A stretch of DNA of 64,000 nt from Gari tellinella (GCA_922989275.2 OV277869.1:20160189-20224188); one strand, 5' to 3'; counted from the first letter of the stretch, positions 48,032-59,929 are shown. Made by a program: numbers and translations. The notes: generated by a model not told the origin, from the letters alone.

Positions 48032-49753
48032 TAGCTCACCTGAGCCAAAGGCTCAAGGTGAGCTATTGGGATGACCCTGTGTCCGTCGTCGTGCGTTGTG
48101 CGTCGTCGTTAACAATTGCTTTAAATGACATCTTCTCCTATACCGCTTGACAGAATTCAACCAAACTTTACAGAAATGTTCCTTGGGTCAAGCTCTTTCA
48201 AATTTGTTCAAAGAATTAAAAACAATGCAGAACTCTGGTTGCCATGGCAACCAAAGTGAAAAAATAGGGAAATCTTAAAAAATCTTCTTGTCCAAAACTG
48301 CAATGGTCAGAGCTAAGATATTTGGAACATAGCATCATCTACAGGTCCTCTATCAAGTTTGTTCAAATTATGCCCCTGGGGTCAAAATTGGCCCTGCCCC
48401 GGGGTCACAGTTTTACATAGAGTTATATAGTGAAATTTTCAAACGTCTTCTTCTCTGAAACTAATATGGCCAGAGCTTTGATATTTGGCATGGTTGCACT
48501 TCTAGATGACCTATGCCAAAATTGTTCAAATGGTTCTGGTCGGTTGCATAACTAGGTCACAGCAGCTAAAAATAGATTTTTTCAATGAAAACTTAAAAAA
48601 TCTTCTTCTCTGAAACTACAAAGGCCAGAGCTTAGATATTTGGCACATAGCATCACCTACAGGTCCTCTATCAAGTTTGTTCAAATTATGCCCCTGGGGT
48701 CAAAATTGGCCCCGCCCCGGGGGTCACAGTTTTACATAGAGTTCTATAGTGAAATTTTCAAACGTCTTCTTCTCTGAAACTAATATGGCCAGAGCTTTGA
48801 TATTTGGCATGGTTGCACTTCTAGATGACCTATACCAAAATTGTTCAAATGGTTCTGGTCGGTTGCATAACTAGGTCACAGCAGCTAAAAATAGATTTTT
48901 TCAATGAAAACTTAAAAAATCTTCTTCTCTGAAACTACAAAGGCCAGAGCTTAGATATTTGGCACATAGCATCACCTACAGGTCCTCTATCAAGTTTGTT
49001 CAAATTATGCCCCTGGGGTCAAAATTGGCCCCGCCCCGGGGGTCACAGTTTTACATAGAGTTCTATAGTGAAATTTTCAAACGTCTTCTTCTCTGAAAGT
49101 AATATGGCCAGAGCTTTGATATTTGGCATGGTGACATTTCTAGATGTCCTATACCAAAATTGTTCAAATGGTTCTGGTAGGTTGCATATGTAGGTCACTG
49201 GAGCTAAAAATAGATTTTTTCAATGAAAACTTTAAAAATCTTCTTCTCTGCAACTACAAGGGCCATTATAAATGTTAGATATTTGACACATAGCATCGCC
49301 TACAGGTCCTCTATCAAGTTAATTCAAATTATGCCCCTGGGGTCAAAATAGGCCCTGCCCCGGGGGTCACAGTTTTACATAGAGTTATATAGTGAAATTT
49401 TCAAACGTCTTCTTCTCTGAAACTAATATGGCCAGAGCTTTGATATTCAGCATGGTGACACTTCTGGATATCCTTTACCTATTTTGTTCAACTGGTTTCA
49501 GTCTGTTGCATATGTAGGTCACAGGAGCTAAAAATAGATTTTTTTTCCAATGGAAACTTACAAAATCTTCTTGTCTAAAACCCTACTACCCTGATCTTAG
49601 AAATTTGGCACATAGAATCATCTACAGGTTCTCTTACAAGATTGTCAAATTATGCCCCTCGGGTAAAAAATGACCCCTTCCTGGACATAAATATTTATCT
49701 CCATTTTGTCAGTTATTCTCAGGTGAGCGATAATGCCCCATGGGGCTCTTGTT
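48032..49753 (+). mobile_element. C7: family C element inside K
   Basis: It has the 5' hairpin, the X-box at 48238-48251, about four very similar units, and the 3' end CTCAGGTGAGCGATAATGCC-CCATGGGGCTCTTGTTT. The empty K site (GGTTTTATTTATATGAC) occurs at about 47703 and 49918. Confidence 0.88.
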
Positions 49754-50661
49754 TATATGACTTTTACATTATACTATGGTTGAAAGATGTTTGAGGAGAG
49801 TTTCATCTAATTTAAAGTGGGGGGTCAAAATACCATGGCTAATCTACCTGCGGTATTTTGACCCGCGGGTCATTTCACCCCTTCAAAATCATTGTAATTA
49901 GCATGGAATTGCTGTTGGTTTTATTTATATGACTTTTACATTATACTATGGTTGAAAGATGTTTGAGGAGAGTTTCATCTAATTTAAAGGGGGGGTCAAA
50001 ATACCATGGCTAATCTACCTGCGGTATTTTGACCCGCGGGTCATTTCACCGCTATGGTGAAATGACCCCCCCCCCCTCACACCCAACTTCAAAATCATGG
50101 TATTTTGACCTCTCCCCTCCCCCACTTGCAGCAGATTTAATCTTTTTTCAAACATCCTACAACCATACAATAATGTAAAAGTCATATAAATAAAACAAAC
50201 AGCAATTCTATGTCCATTACAATGATTTTGAGTTGGGTGTGAAGGGGGGGGGGGGGGGTTCAAAATACCGCAGGTAGATTAGCCATGGTATTTTGACCCC
50301 CCCCTCCCCCTTTAAAGCTGATTTAATCTTTTTTCAATCATCTTTCAACCAAAGATGACCCTTTTGTTTAGATTATGTATAGAAGTTATAACAGGTCCTG
50401 GCTATGATATTTAAGGGGTGATTGACTTTCATGAAGTGTGAATCAAAATACCATAGCAGAAAAAAAAATGTATTTTAATGGTCAAGTCTTGCAACACCTT
50501 ACAACAAGTTTCCTTCATTAATTATGAATGATTATGCAGTAGAATGTTAATTTTTAGTCATTTAAAAAAAATAAAAAATTATGGAGAGGGGGGGGTTCAA
50601 AATACCGCAGGGGGGGTCATTTCACCATAGCGGTGAAACGACCCTCGGATCAAAATAATTG

Positions 50662-52197
50662 TACCCCCACAAACAGAGTTTGAGGGGGGTATACTGGAAT
50701 CAGCCTGTCGGTCGGTCGGTTGGTTGGTTGGTTGGTTGGTTGGCCGTCGGTCTGTCTGCAAAATCTTGTACTTTCAACTCCTCCTTCACTTTTAACCCGA
50801 TTCATTTGATACTTGGCATAAATGTTACTCAGGTATAGTAGATGTGCAAGACACAAATTTTAGGTCTCTATGACCTTGACCTTGACCTTTGGCCTTGAAA
50901 TTGGTCTTGAAATTTGCAGGTAAAATCTTGTACTTTGAACTCCTCCTTCACTTTCAACCCGATTCACTTGATACTTGGCATAAATGTTACTCAGGAGTAG
51001 TAGATGTGCAAGACACAAATTTCAGGTCTCTGTGACCTTGACCTTGACCTTTGGCCTTGAAATTAGTATTGAAATTGGTAGGCAAAATCTTGTACTTTCA
51101 ACTCCTCCTTCAGTTTCAACCCGATTCATTTGATACTTGGCATAAATGTTACTCAGGTGTAGTAGATGTGCAAGACACAAATTCCAGGTCTCTGTGACCT
51201 TGACCTTGACCTTTGGCCTTGAAATTGGTCTTGAAATTGGTAGGCAAAATCTTGTACTTTCAACTCCTCTTTCAGTTTCAACCCGATTCATTTGATACTT
51301 GGCATAAATGTTACTTAGGTGTACTAGATGTGCAAGACACAATTTCAGGTTTCTGTGACCTTGACCTTTGGCCTTAAATTTGGTCTTGAAATTGGCAGGC
51401 AAAATCTTGTACTTTCAACTCCTCCTTCAGTTTCAACCCGATTCATTTGATACTTGGCATAAATATTACTCAGGTGTACTAGATGTGCAAGACACAAATT
51501 TCAGGTCTCTGTGACCTTGACCTTTGGCCTTAAATTTGGTCTTGAAATTGGCAGGCAAAATCTTGTACTTTCAACTCCTCCTTCAGTTTCAACCCGATCA
51601 TTTGATACTTGGCATAAATATTACTCAGGTGTACTAGATGTGCAAGACACAAATTTCAGGTCTCTGTGACCTTGACCTTTGGCCTTAAATTTGGTCTTGA
51701 AATTGGCAGGCAAAATCTTGTACTTTCAACTCCTCCTTCAGTTTCAACCCGATTCATTAAAAATTTTGATACTTGGCATAGATGTTACTCAGGTGTAGTA
51801 GATGTGCAAGACACAAATTTCAGGTCTCTGTGACCTTGACCTTTGTCATTTAAATTGGTCTTGAAATTGGCAGACAAAATCTTGTACTTTCAACTCCTCC
51901 TTCACTTTCAACCTGATTCACTTGATACTTTGCATAAATGTTACTCAGGAGTAGTAGATGTGCAAGACACACATTTCAAATCTCTGTGACCATGACCTTT
52001 GGCCTTGAAATTGGTCTTGAAATTGGCAGGCAAAATCTTGTACGGCGAACTCCTTCACTTTCAACCTGATTTACTTGATACTTGCCATAAATTTTCCAAG
52101 TTTTTATGATGGTGGCAGCACCCTGCCATTGTCAAACCTCATTGAAAACATCTGCAGAGTGTGACAGAGTGCTGCATAGTGGGGGTATTTTACCCCC
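50662..52197 (+). mobile_element. J: family J element with nine 155-175 bp units, inside K
   Basis: The 5' hairpin TACCCCCACAAACAGAGTTT-GAGGGGGGTATACTGG is followed by (GGTC)n/(GGTT)n. Units start AAAATCTTGTACTTTCAACT near 50759, 50932, 51083, 51245, 51400, 51556, 51712, 51876 and 52031. Each carries GATACTTGGCATAAATGTTA and TGACCTTGACCTTTGG. The 3' end is GTGGGGGTATTTTACCCCC, a hairpin that also complements the 5' start. Frames of 68 to 126 codons on the minus strand are shadows of the unit. Confidence 0.82.
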
Positions 52198-52875
52198 GGG
52201 TCAAAATACCATATGACCGGGTCTGATTATTTCGACTTGTTTGATTGGATATTTAACAGAATAAATAAGAATTTGATAATTCTCAACCGCTGAAGCATAA
52301 ACATTAGAGGTCAGTAATATTAACACGGAATAATAATTCCTCCAACAACAACACAAGTGAAATGAGCATATGACAGCCCACGTGTTAATAAAATCGTACA
52401 CACTAGTGTATTTACGTGTTTGGTATCTTGGACATTTAAGAGACTACACGGCATATGCGCTAACAGATAGTTTTATCGCTGCCGATTTTTCTTTTCCTTT
52501 TTTTCGCTTGAAGATGAGACATAGATTTCATGCAGACGACAGTTTGGCGTTGAAAGGGTTAAGCACACCTGTAGATGCACAACGGTACACATAATTATTG
52601 TATGCTCTTTTATTATAATTAGCAAGTTTGCCAACATTGCGAACAAGCCCGTAGTCAAGACGATCGCACCGGCAAAACGTTATAATGACCGCAATTTGCA
52701 CCTTGGGACCCACAAACTTCAACCTTAAAAGCAATCCAAACGTTAAAAGAAGGAATCGTTATAACAAACCTTTTTCAACATAGAAAAAGAAGGTAATTGG
52801 CCGGGACCAGAAAAATCAAACGTTCTAACAAAGGAAACGTACAAACAAGGAACGTTATATGCAATCTTCACTGTA

Positions 52876-53062
52876 ATTCTACTTTATACACTCATGAATA
52901 TGTAGCATAAGATATAGTTTCTATATCTTAGCAAATTGTAGCTTAAAGCAGGCTGAAAGTAAAGCAAAATGCTCTGATATGTGCATTCTGCTTTACTTTC
53001 AACCTGCTTTAAGTGGTCATCTGTCTTCAAAACTAGAACTGGCTATGAGGTAATGGGTTAAA
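52876..53062. mobile_element. Right half of a TTAACCC-type MITE
   Basis: It continues the half at 41735-41764 and carries the hairpin AAAGCAGGCTGAAAGTAAAG ... CTTTACTTTCAACCTGCTTT. It ends GGTAATGGGTTAA. Confidence 0.65.
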
Positions 53063-53369
53063 TCTTTCCTCTATAGAAGTGCCATTGATCACCGCTACCT
53101 ACTTCTTTACAAAAGTGTCAAAATTGAATATTCATTATTGAATTAAATACGAATAAAGGGATTTTCTGCTGTATTTTCATCTTGATTTAAGCAGCCACCT
53201 GCCTTAAACACAATTGGATACAAGTGATTTTGCACCATTGACTGTACGAGAAAGAGTTAAATTGTTCATGATTTTCCACTTAACATGAATTTGACTTTCC
53301 CTTTGTGAAATGATCCTATCATGTCATGGATACATATAGGATCTGTCATGGGTTGAGGGTTGAGACAAG

Positions 53370-53480
53370 CTAATTTCAGCAGTCTAGAATTGAAATGTTA
53401 TTAAGCGAGCCTTGGCAAACTTAATAACGTTTCTATTCTGGAGGAGGTTGAGATCAGCTTGTATCAACTCGGGACAAGTG
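53370..53480. repeat. Imperfect inverted repeat
   Basis: TCTAGAATTGAAATGTTATTAAG pairs with CTTAATAACGTTTCTATTCTGGA in inverse around CGAGCCTTGGCAAA, in the style of the hairpins at 11203 and 17964. Confidence 0.6.
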
Positions 53481-55029
53481 ACAGATTCTTTTTCTCATAT
53501 AACCAACGATTTTAAGCTATGTAAAAGCAATAGGCCTTTTTAGCTCACCAGAGCTAGCTCAGGGTGAGCTTTTGCAATACTTGAAGGTCTGTCGTCCGTC
53601 GTGCGTCGTCAACAATTTTAGTGTTTACACTCTAGAGGTCACAATATTTATCCAATCTTTCTCAAACCTGCTCAGACTGTATATTACCATAAGAGTTCAG
53701 ATGAGTTCGATTATGGTTGAAATTTGACCAATAGGTCAAGAGTAATCTACCTTTGAATTGCTGAAAATGCCATATTTAAGGTTGTTTACACTCTATAGAG
53801 GCCACAATTTTTATCCAATCTATCTAAAACTTGCTCAGATTGTATATGACTATAAGAGTTCGGATGAGTTTGATTATGGTTGAAATCTGACCAATAGGTT
53901 GAGAGTTATCTACCTTTGAATTGCTGAAAATGCCATATTTTTTAGAGTGTTTACACTCTAGAGGCCACAATGTTTATCCAATCTATCTCAAACTTGCTCA
54001 GATTGTATAAAACCATAAGAGTTCAGATGAGTTTAATTATGCTTGAAATCAGACTCATAGGTCGAGAGTTATCTACCTTTGAATTGCTGAAAATGCCATA
54101 TTTAAGGGTGTTTACACTCCAGAGGTCACAATTTTTATCCAATCTATCTCAAACTTGCTCAGATTGTATATGACTATAAGAGTTCAGATGAGTTTGATTA
54201 TGGTTGAAATCGGATCAATAGGTTTAGAGTAATCTACCTTTGAATTGCTGAAAATGCCATATTTAAGGTTGTTTACACTCTAGAGGCCACACTTTTTATC
54301 CAATCTATCTCAAACTTGCTCAGATTGTATATTACCACAAGAGTTCGGATGAGTTTGATTATGGTTGAAATCTGACCAATACAGTACAAGTCTCGCAATG
54401 TTTAAAGAATCCGCGGTCCGTCGCAATTTCAGCGACCGCGGACGGGCGTATTTGTCCGTCATGATATATGAGGTATTCCGCAGTCCATCGCGGATAGTGA
54501 TGGGTCCGTGATGGGTCCGTGATGGTGTCTCACCGGGGTTCTCGCCGCCGGACGCGATCGTTATCACCGCGGATCGTGGTGATATCGTCACGGACCGCGG
54601 TGCACCACTGCGGATCGCGCTGGTCCTTACCTGGATTGATATTTTGTTTCCTTGGTTAATTTCCACAGCCTATTTGCTCCTATATTGCGCACAATAAAAG
54701 GTGTTCAATATATGAAATAAATCATTCGAAAAAAGTTCATTGTGGCTTATTTCCAACCGAAACCGTTCTGCATTTGACAAGCATCTATTTGTTCGGCGTG
54801 TTTGATTTATGTTTACAGAACCTGATTGTGAATTGTCTGGTTCTGTTCGGAAAAATACGATGTGCAATATTCGAGTCTATTTTCTACTTAAGTGTTGCCA
54901 AAAATTTATTTCTGATAAAGAAACACGGTACAACCGATTATCCAACAGCAAAAACAGCCTTTATGATGTTTCAACTTTGCATACACGCGTATGCCATTTT
55001 GGCTCTATATATAGTAAAGTTCCACTTTT

Positions 55030-55258
55030 AACCCTTTCATGATCAAATTATTCGGGAGAATTTTACCCCTTTATTGCTTTATTGTCGTCTGCTTCAATGT
55101 TGTTTTTTTCTGCAATACACATTTCAAAGATATATTTAATGTTGTATGACCTTATAAATGTCGATACGACAGTCAAACTGTGTGGGTCCTAATTGCGTCT
55201 GATCAGGCCCCAACTAGTTACAAACGCGCTTTAAAGCGTCATTGAGAGTGAAAGGGTT
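55030..55258. mobile_element. TTAACCC ... GGGTTA MITE
   Basis: It starts TTTAACCCTTTCATGATC and ends GAGTGAAAGGGTTAT, an inverted pair; the centre has TGCGTCTGATCAGGCCCC. It may be a decayed relative of the copy at 1160-1401. Confidence 0.5.
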
Positions 55259-55665
55259 ATAAGTAAATCGATTTTACGGTTTCAGTTTCACATCAGTCTA
55301 AATACTAGTATCATAAATCTCCTGAAAACTATTCCCAAAATCTATGAGTCCGCATTAGTCTTCTATGATTCCTGTGTAGATTAGCCTACATAATTATCAG
55401 ACTGGCAGACGAAATAACTTTGAGGGTGTATTATGTCATAGTGGGAATCATTTATAATGGAAGTGAAAGGATTAAAGAATAATTATTAATTATTCTAAAC
55501 TCAAAATACGTCACTCTAACGCAAACATTCTTTCTTTTTAAACGGATATTTCTTAATTTAAATGCCCACTAGTCTTAAATACCAGACGCTTCAAATAAAA
55601 GCAATATCAAGACAATACTGAATCTTAAAATGTCTTTTTTAAACACTGCATGCAATCGAATTATA

Positions 55666-55933
55666 CTGTGGAGAAATGTTATTCTTTCCCAATAAACGCG
55701 TTTACGCTAAAACAAGTATTTCAATTGCAAACAAATTGGAGCAAGATTAGACGCCGGGTTACCCGGCGTCTGGTAACCCGGCGTCTGATTAGGCTCCAAA
55801 CTGTTTGTCACTCAGATAAAAATATGTAGACATATTTATAACAAAGTTGTCATTACATGTATATGCATTCAAGTGTTTTGCGTTCGCGTTTCGTTTGCGT
55901 TTAAACGGGAAAGTATAAACGTTTTCTCCATTG
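55666..55933. mobile_element. CAGTGG-type MITE with duplicated central stem
   Basis: TA flanks both sides. The ends read CTGTGGAGAAATG and CGTTTTCTCCATTG. The central palindrome ACGCCGGGTTACCCGGCGTC is followed by a second half GGTAACCCGGCGTC, giving three arms instead of two. Confidence 0.7.
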
Positions 55934-56479
55934 TAAATGTAACAGATTGTGGTCGTTTACAAACTTACTAAAAACTCGGAACATCGAATCCTGTTACCAT
56001 ACAAAAACCCGGACTAGAGAGATTCTTAAGCAGTTTATTGGTGGTGGGGTTTAAAAACAACATTTTAAACAGTTTTTATTGAATGGCGTTTTAAAAATGT
56101 GGCAACTAAATGCAGGATGGCTTTAAGACAGGTAGCAGCTAATTGCAGATGAGCAGTAATTTAGCAAGCTCTGTTGTACTGTTGCGATCAACCACCTGCC
56201 TTAATGACTATTTAAGCCTGTTATTGTATCCTTTGTAAGCAAATAGAATAAATATATTTCGGACGGAAAAATGATTTCGCCGGTTGCCGGTTACACACAT
56301 GGGAAACTGAAGGAGCTTCCTGCCTTAGTTTCACCTTTATGTAAGCAGTAACCTGTCCTAAACACCTAATAATTAACACAGTTTTAAGGGGGGGAAAGGG
56401 AAGAGAGAAAGAAATAACTGTTTTAGTAGCATATTCATAAAGCCTAATAAATGCAGGTACATTTGACATTCGCTGCAGA

Positions 56480-56720
56480 CAGTGGAAAATACGTTATTTT
56501 TCCCCGTTTAAACGCAAACGAAACGCAAGGCACTAAAACGTAGAAAATGTCAAGTTCTACATAATTCTAACAATTCCTTTTTATCTGAGTGCCAAACAGT
56601 TTGGAGCCTGATCAGACGCTGGGTAACCCAGCCTCTGATCTGACTCCAAACTGTTTGCAATTGAAATAAACGTTTTAGCGTAAACGCGTTTATTGGGAAA
56701 TAATAATACATTCCCCACTG
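56480..56720. mobile_element. CAGTGG-type MITE, inverted copy
   Basis: It runs from CAGTGGAAAATACG to ATTCCCCACTG. The order of internal blocks (CGTTTAAACGCAAACG first, AAACGCGTTTATTGGG last) is opposite to the copies at 31845 and 55666. Confidence 0.7.
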
Positions 56721-57544
56721 TGTTCGTCTTCACAAAAAGGAGCCGATGGTGACTGGAGCTGCAAGGATCACATGGCTTTGGGCGGCCGCACAACCTTCTT
56801 ATAGCATAATCCCTTAGCCTGCCGAGTGTAGCGTCTTTAATATTTGCAAACAGTTCGGATCCAACAGAAGACCGTAACTCCTAGTAAGGGTTAAACCTGA
56901 CTAACTCTCATTTTCTGTTTTTCTTCAGCGAAATTAAGCAACGAATCTTATTTCAGTTATTTCACAAACATTTTAGAAGCGGGTGATAATTCAGCATAAT
57001 GAGGGCCAAAAGTAAAGTGTCAAACATTAAAACAACGCTTTGGGTGTTCTACACCGGAAACGACGACCCTGGCGTTCCAGCGCAGGGGGTTAGATAACAA
57101 AACCCGACAATCAAAAATAAAAGCGCCGCCTTCAATCAACAAGATGTTACAGCTCAATGGCAATTGTTGGAAAACGACTGATTTTGCTGTCACCAGGCTT
57201 TCTACATTTTTTGTCATCTGCATTAAGTTACCCGTTATGCAAATTGGTGACAACTTAATGCCGAGCAATAGTCATGCGGAACATTTTGCAGACAGATGGC
57301 AGCTAATTGCAAATCGAAGGTCATTCAGAGCTATCTGCATTAATTATCATCTGCATTAAGCTTCCACCGGTCTGTATATATAATTACTCATAATTTATAG
57401 TAAATTAAAGTTTTAAAAAGCCTAATTTCAACATCTCATTTTTTTTAAATCATGATTATGTGTGTACATGTATATGGTAGAATTTTAACTGAAAAGATGA
57501 GACTCAACCGTGATGAGTTGATAAAAAGGTAGAATTGGTTATCA

Positions 57545-58490
57545 CATTAACCCTATCAAAGAGTACACTCGTCATTTCCTTGCACTGACAGTATAACTGA
57601 GAAAAGTACACTTGTCGTGTGCTAACCGTGCAGACCAGGATCAGAGTGTTCATAAAGGAGTGCTCCGGTCCGGATCTGCACTGTTTATGAAAACAATTAT
57701 TTAACATATTCAACCCTATCGACGAGTATACTCGTTTTTTTAAACTAACTTCTATTGACACAATGGCAAATCGTCTGGACAGCATGTCGTTGATCTCGCG
57801 TTTTTTGTGCGATAAATGACTTTTTGTTCACGTGACTGTCTTTCCTTAACGGTCTTCTATGTTCTGATGGAGGGAACAGCACCATGACGATGGATCAGCA
57901 AGGAATGAATCAGACGGGGCAGAAATGACCAAATCGAATGCCCAAATTCTTGCAAACAGTGTAGACTCGGCTGTCGTACTACAAGTCCCATACTGTTGTT
58001 TTAATACAAAAGCGCCGGTGATACAACAGCAATTGGAAAATTAATAAATAATACATATAAACAAACCTTGATGACTATGAAGACCCAGATCAGGGGGATC
58101 CTAGAGCCCTCTGATCAGTATCTATCCCGTTTAAGGATACGATCACATCGTTATTGGTTCACACATTCAATTGTATCTACGAGTATATATATGCATTCGT
58201 CACTTACTAACAGTGTTACCTATGAAAGTATACTTGTCGAATGCTAAGCATGTACATGTAGATCCAGATCAGAGGTTTCTTCGAGTCCTCTGATCAGGAT
58301 CTACACCGTTTAAGGATATGACCACATATCGTAATTACGTCACACACTTAATCCTATCGACGAATATAGTAGTCACTTTCTAACAGTTTACCTATGACAA
58401 GTGCACTTGTCGTATGCTTAACAGTAAGCATGTAAACCCAGACCAGAGGACGCCTCGTATCTCTGATCAGGATCTGCACCGTTCAATGTA
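57545..58490. repeat. Degenerate array of hairpin units
   Basis: About four to five partial units contain ATCGACGAGTATACTCG-like text and a hairpin of GATCAGAGG and CCTCTGATCAGGATCTAC type, ending CACCGTTTAAGGAT. Hairpins lie near 57640-57690, 58085-58125, 58262-58312 and 58440-58492; a relative is at 59190-59240. They are related to the central hairpin of the MITE at 1160-1401. Confidence 0.6.
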
Positions 58491-59642
58491 CAGAGATGAT
58501 GGTTTAGTAGTGCAAACGGATTTTTTTAATTTATGATTTATGGCACCCCACACAAATTTCATAGCTCAGGTGTGAAAGTGATACGCATATCACCATAATA
58601 TATGCATTTTTGTCGAGAGAAGAAAAATGAAGAGGCAAAATACTTCTTTAAGTTATGTAACATCAAAGTTTTTATCAAGTTAACTTATTGATGTGTCAAT
58701 TAGGCTTTCGTGACCTTCCAGTTTCCAACTAATACCTTCTTTTTCGACCAATCATATGACTCAGATTATTGTAAATGATTTCGTTTAACTCCGCCCCCAA
58801 TTAGAAAGCCAATCATAAAAAATAACGATTTTAACACTGTATGCCATAAATCGCCTTGACAGCTACGGAAATAACCAGTTAGTCTAGGCACGTGATTCAC
58901 TTAATCGGGGCACTCAATGGGGAAATGTGGCAGATAACGAGTGACACTGAGAGACAGCAATAACGAAGTACTTACATAATTAATTTGATTGATTTTTCTT
59001 ATCTGTATGGATGTAAGATCTATCTCTATACGTATTATGTACATTGTAAGCATGGAGAAATGTGTAATGTCTCCATGATTGTAAGCGATCATCTCAAAAC
59101 CAGATAATACATTTTAATTTTAAATGTCATCAACATTATAGTTATTTAGAATGAAAGTAAACGAAAAGTTGTTAAAAAATTTCTAGTAGATCCTTATCAT
59201 ACACTGAGTTACAGTCACTAGATAAGTATCTACACCGTTAATTACCACATTTATAAAACAATATTTTCAAATATATGTATATGACTGATGAAGACTTTGT
59301 TGACTCTTTTAAATCAATAATATAATCTAGTTTTAAAACGTAGTTTGCAAAAGAACGCGAAACCACCTGTTTGTCTTTTTAAAATGTTCACATAGGGATT
59401 GAAGATGACAGTAGACATTCAGAATTCCACAGTTACAGTATCGCAGATCCAATATGGTGTTTACAGACACGGGTCGTCAGAGATAAATAAAAAAAGTAAT
59501 ATACCAAGTTAAAGTCTACTTTCAGTCCGAATGACCGCTCAGCCGACTGTACATATATATGTTTGCTATTTGTATAAATTTCTTTATGTATTTGATTGCC
59601 GAGAGAGAGAGTATGTATAATGGCTATGGAGGCAACTGTACA

Positions 59643-59783
59643 CATACTCTCTCTCCCTCCCTCGCGCTCTATTATCTCTATTTCTCTCTCTTTCTCTCTC
59701 TCTATCTCTCTCTCTCAATCCCTCGCTCTATTTCTCTCTTTTCTCTCTCTCTCTTTTTATTTCTCCCTCTCTCTGGCTCACTA
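59643..59783. repeat. (TC)n-rich simple repeat
   Basis: A long CT/TC run with interruptions. It produces serine- and leucine-rich spurious frames. Confidence 0.9.
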
Positions 59784-59929
59784 ATGCCCGCTCTCGAAAA
59801 AGAATTTGTATTTGTTAAACTATAGGGGAAGGACCGTCTCTAAGTTGGTAGAACTTGTGGTCCAACCCCATTTTATGTATATAATTGAAATAAAATCAGG
59901 ACTGCAACTTATCCGGATTTTTTCTAAAT

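Larger units (their letters stand above)
43425..52215. repeat. K repeats: units with GGTCAAAATACC and GGTGAAATGACC palindromes
   Basis: K text lies at about 43425-43676, 44823-44973, 47513-48031, 49754-50661 and 52198-52215. A unit reads ATTTATATGACTTTTACATT, GAGGAGAGTTTCATCTAATT, poly-G, TCAAAATACCATGGCTAATC, CGGTATTTTGACCCGCGGGT, CATTTCACCGCTATGGTGAA, ATGACCCCCC and CAAAATCATTGTAATTAGC. Both orientations occur (inverted near 50160-50340). B4, C6, C7 and J interrupt it. Confidence 0.75.
41767..52873. mobile_element. 11.1-kb TA-flanked block with inverted ends
   Basis: TA at 41765-41766 and 52874-52875 flank the block. The ends are CAGTGAAGATTGCTTATAAC and its near inverse GTTATATGCAATCTTCACTG. 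The sequences outside (TCCTCCGCTGAAAAAAA and ATTCTACTTTATACAC) are two halves of one TTAACCC-type MITE. The block carries B3, B4, C6, C7, J and the K repeats; no transposase is seen. Confidence 0.7.

Noticed and set aside
51022..51402. 126-residue minus-strand frame with internal repeats
   Set aside because: It is the J tandem unit read through; the peptide repeats follow the DNA repeats and other units break the frame.
50662..52197. Regular spaced repeats resembling a CRISPR array
   Set aside because: Units are 155-175 bp and wholly repetitive with no short repeat plus unique spacer pattern; the genome is eukaryotic.
54310..54666. 118-residue minus-strand frame
   Set aside because: It spans the GC-rich subterminal part of the 7.57-kb block and part of a B unit, so it crosses an insertion boundary.
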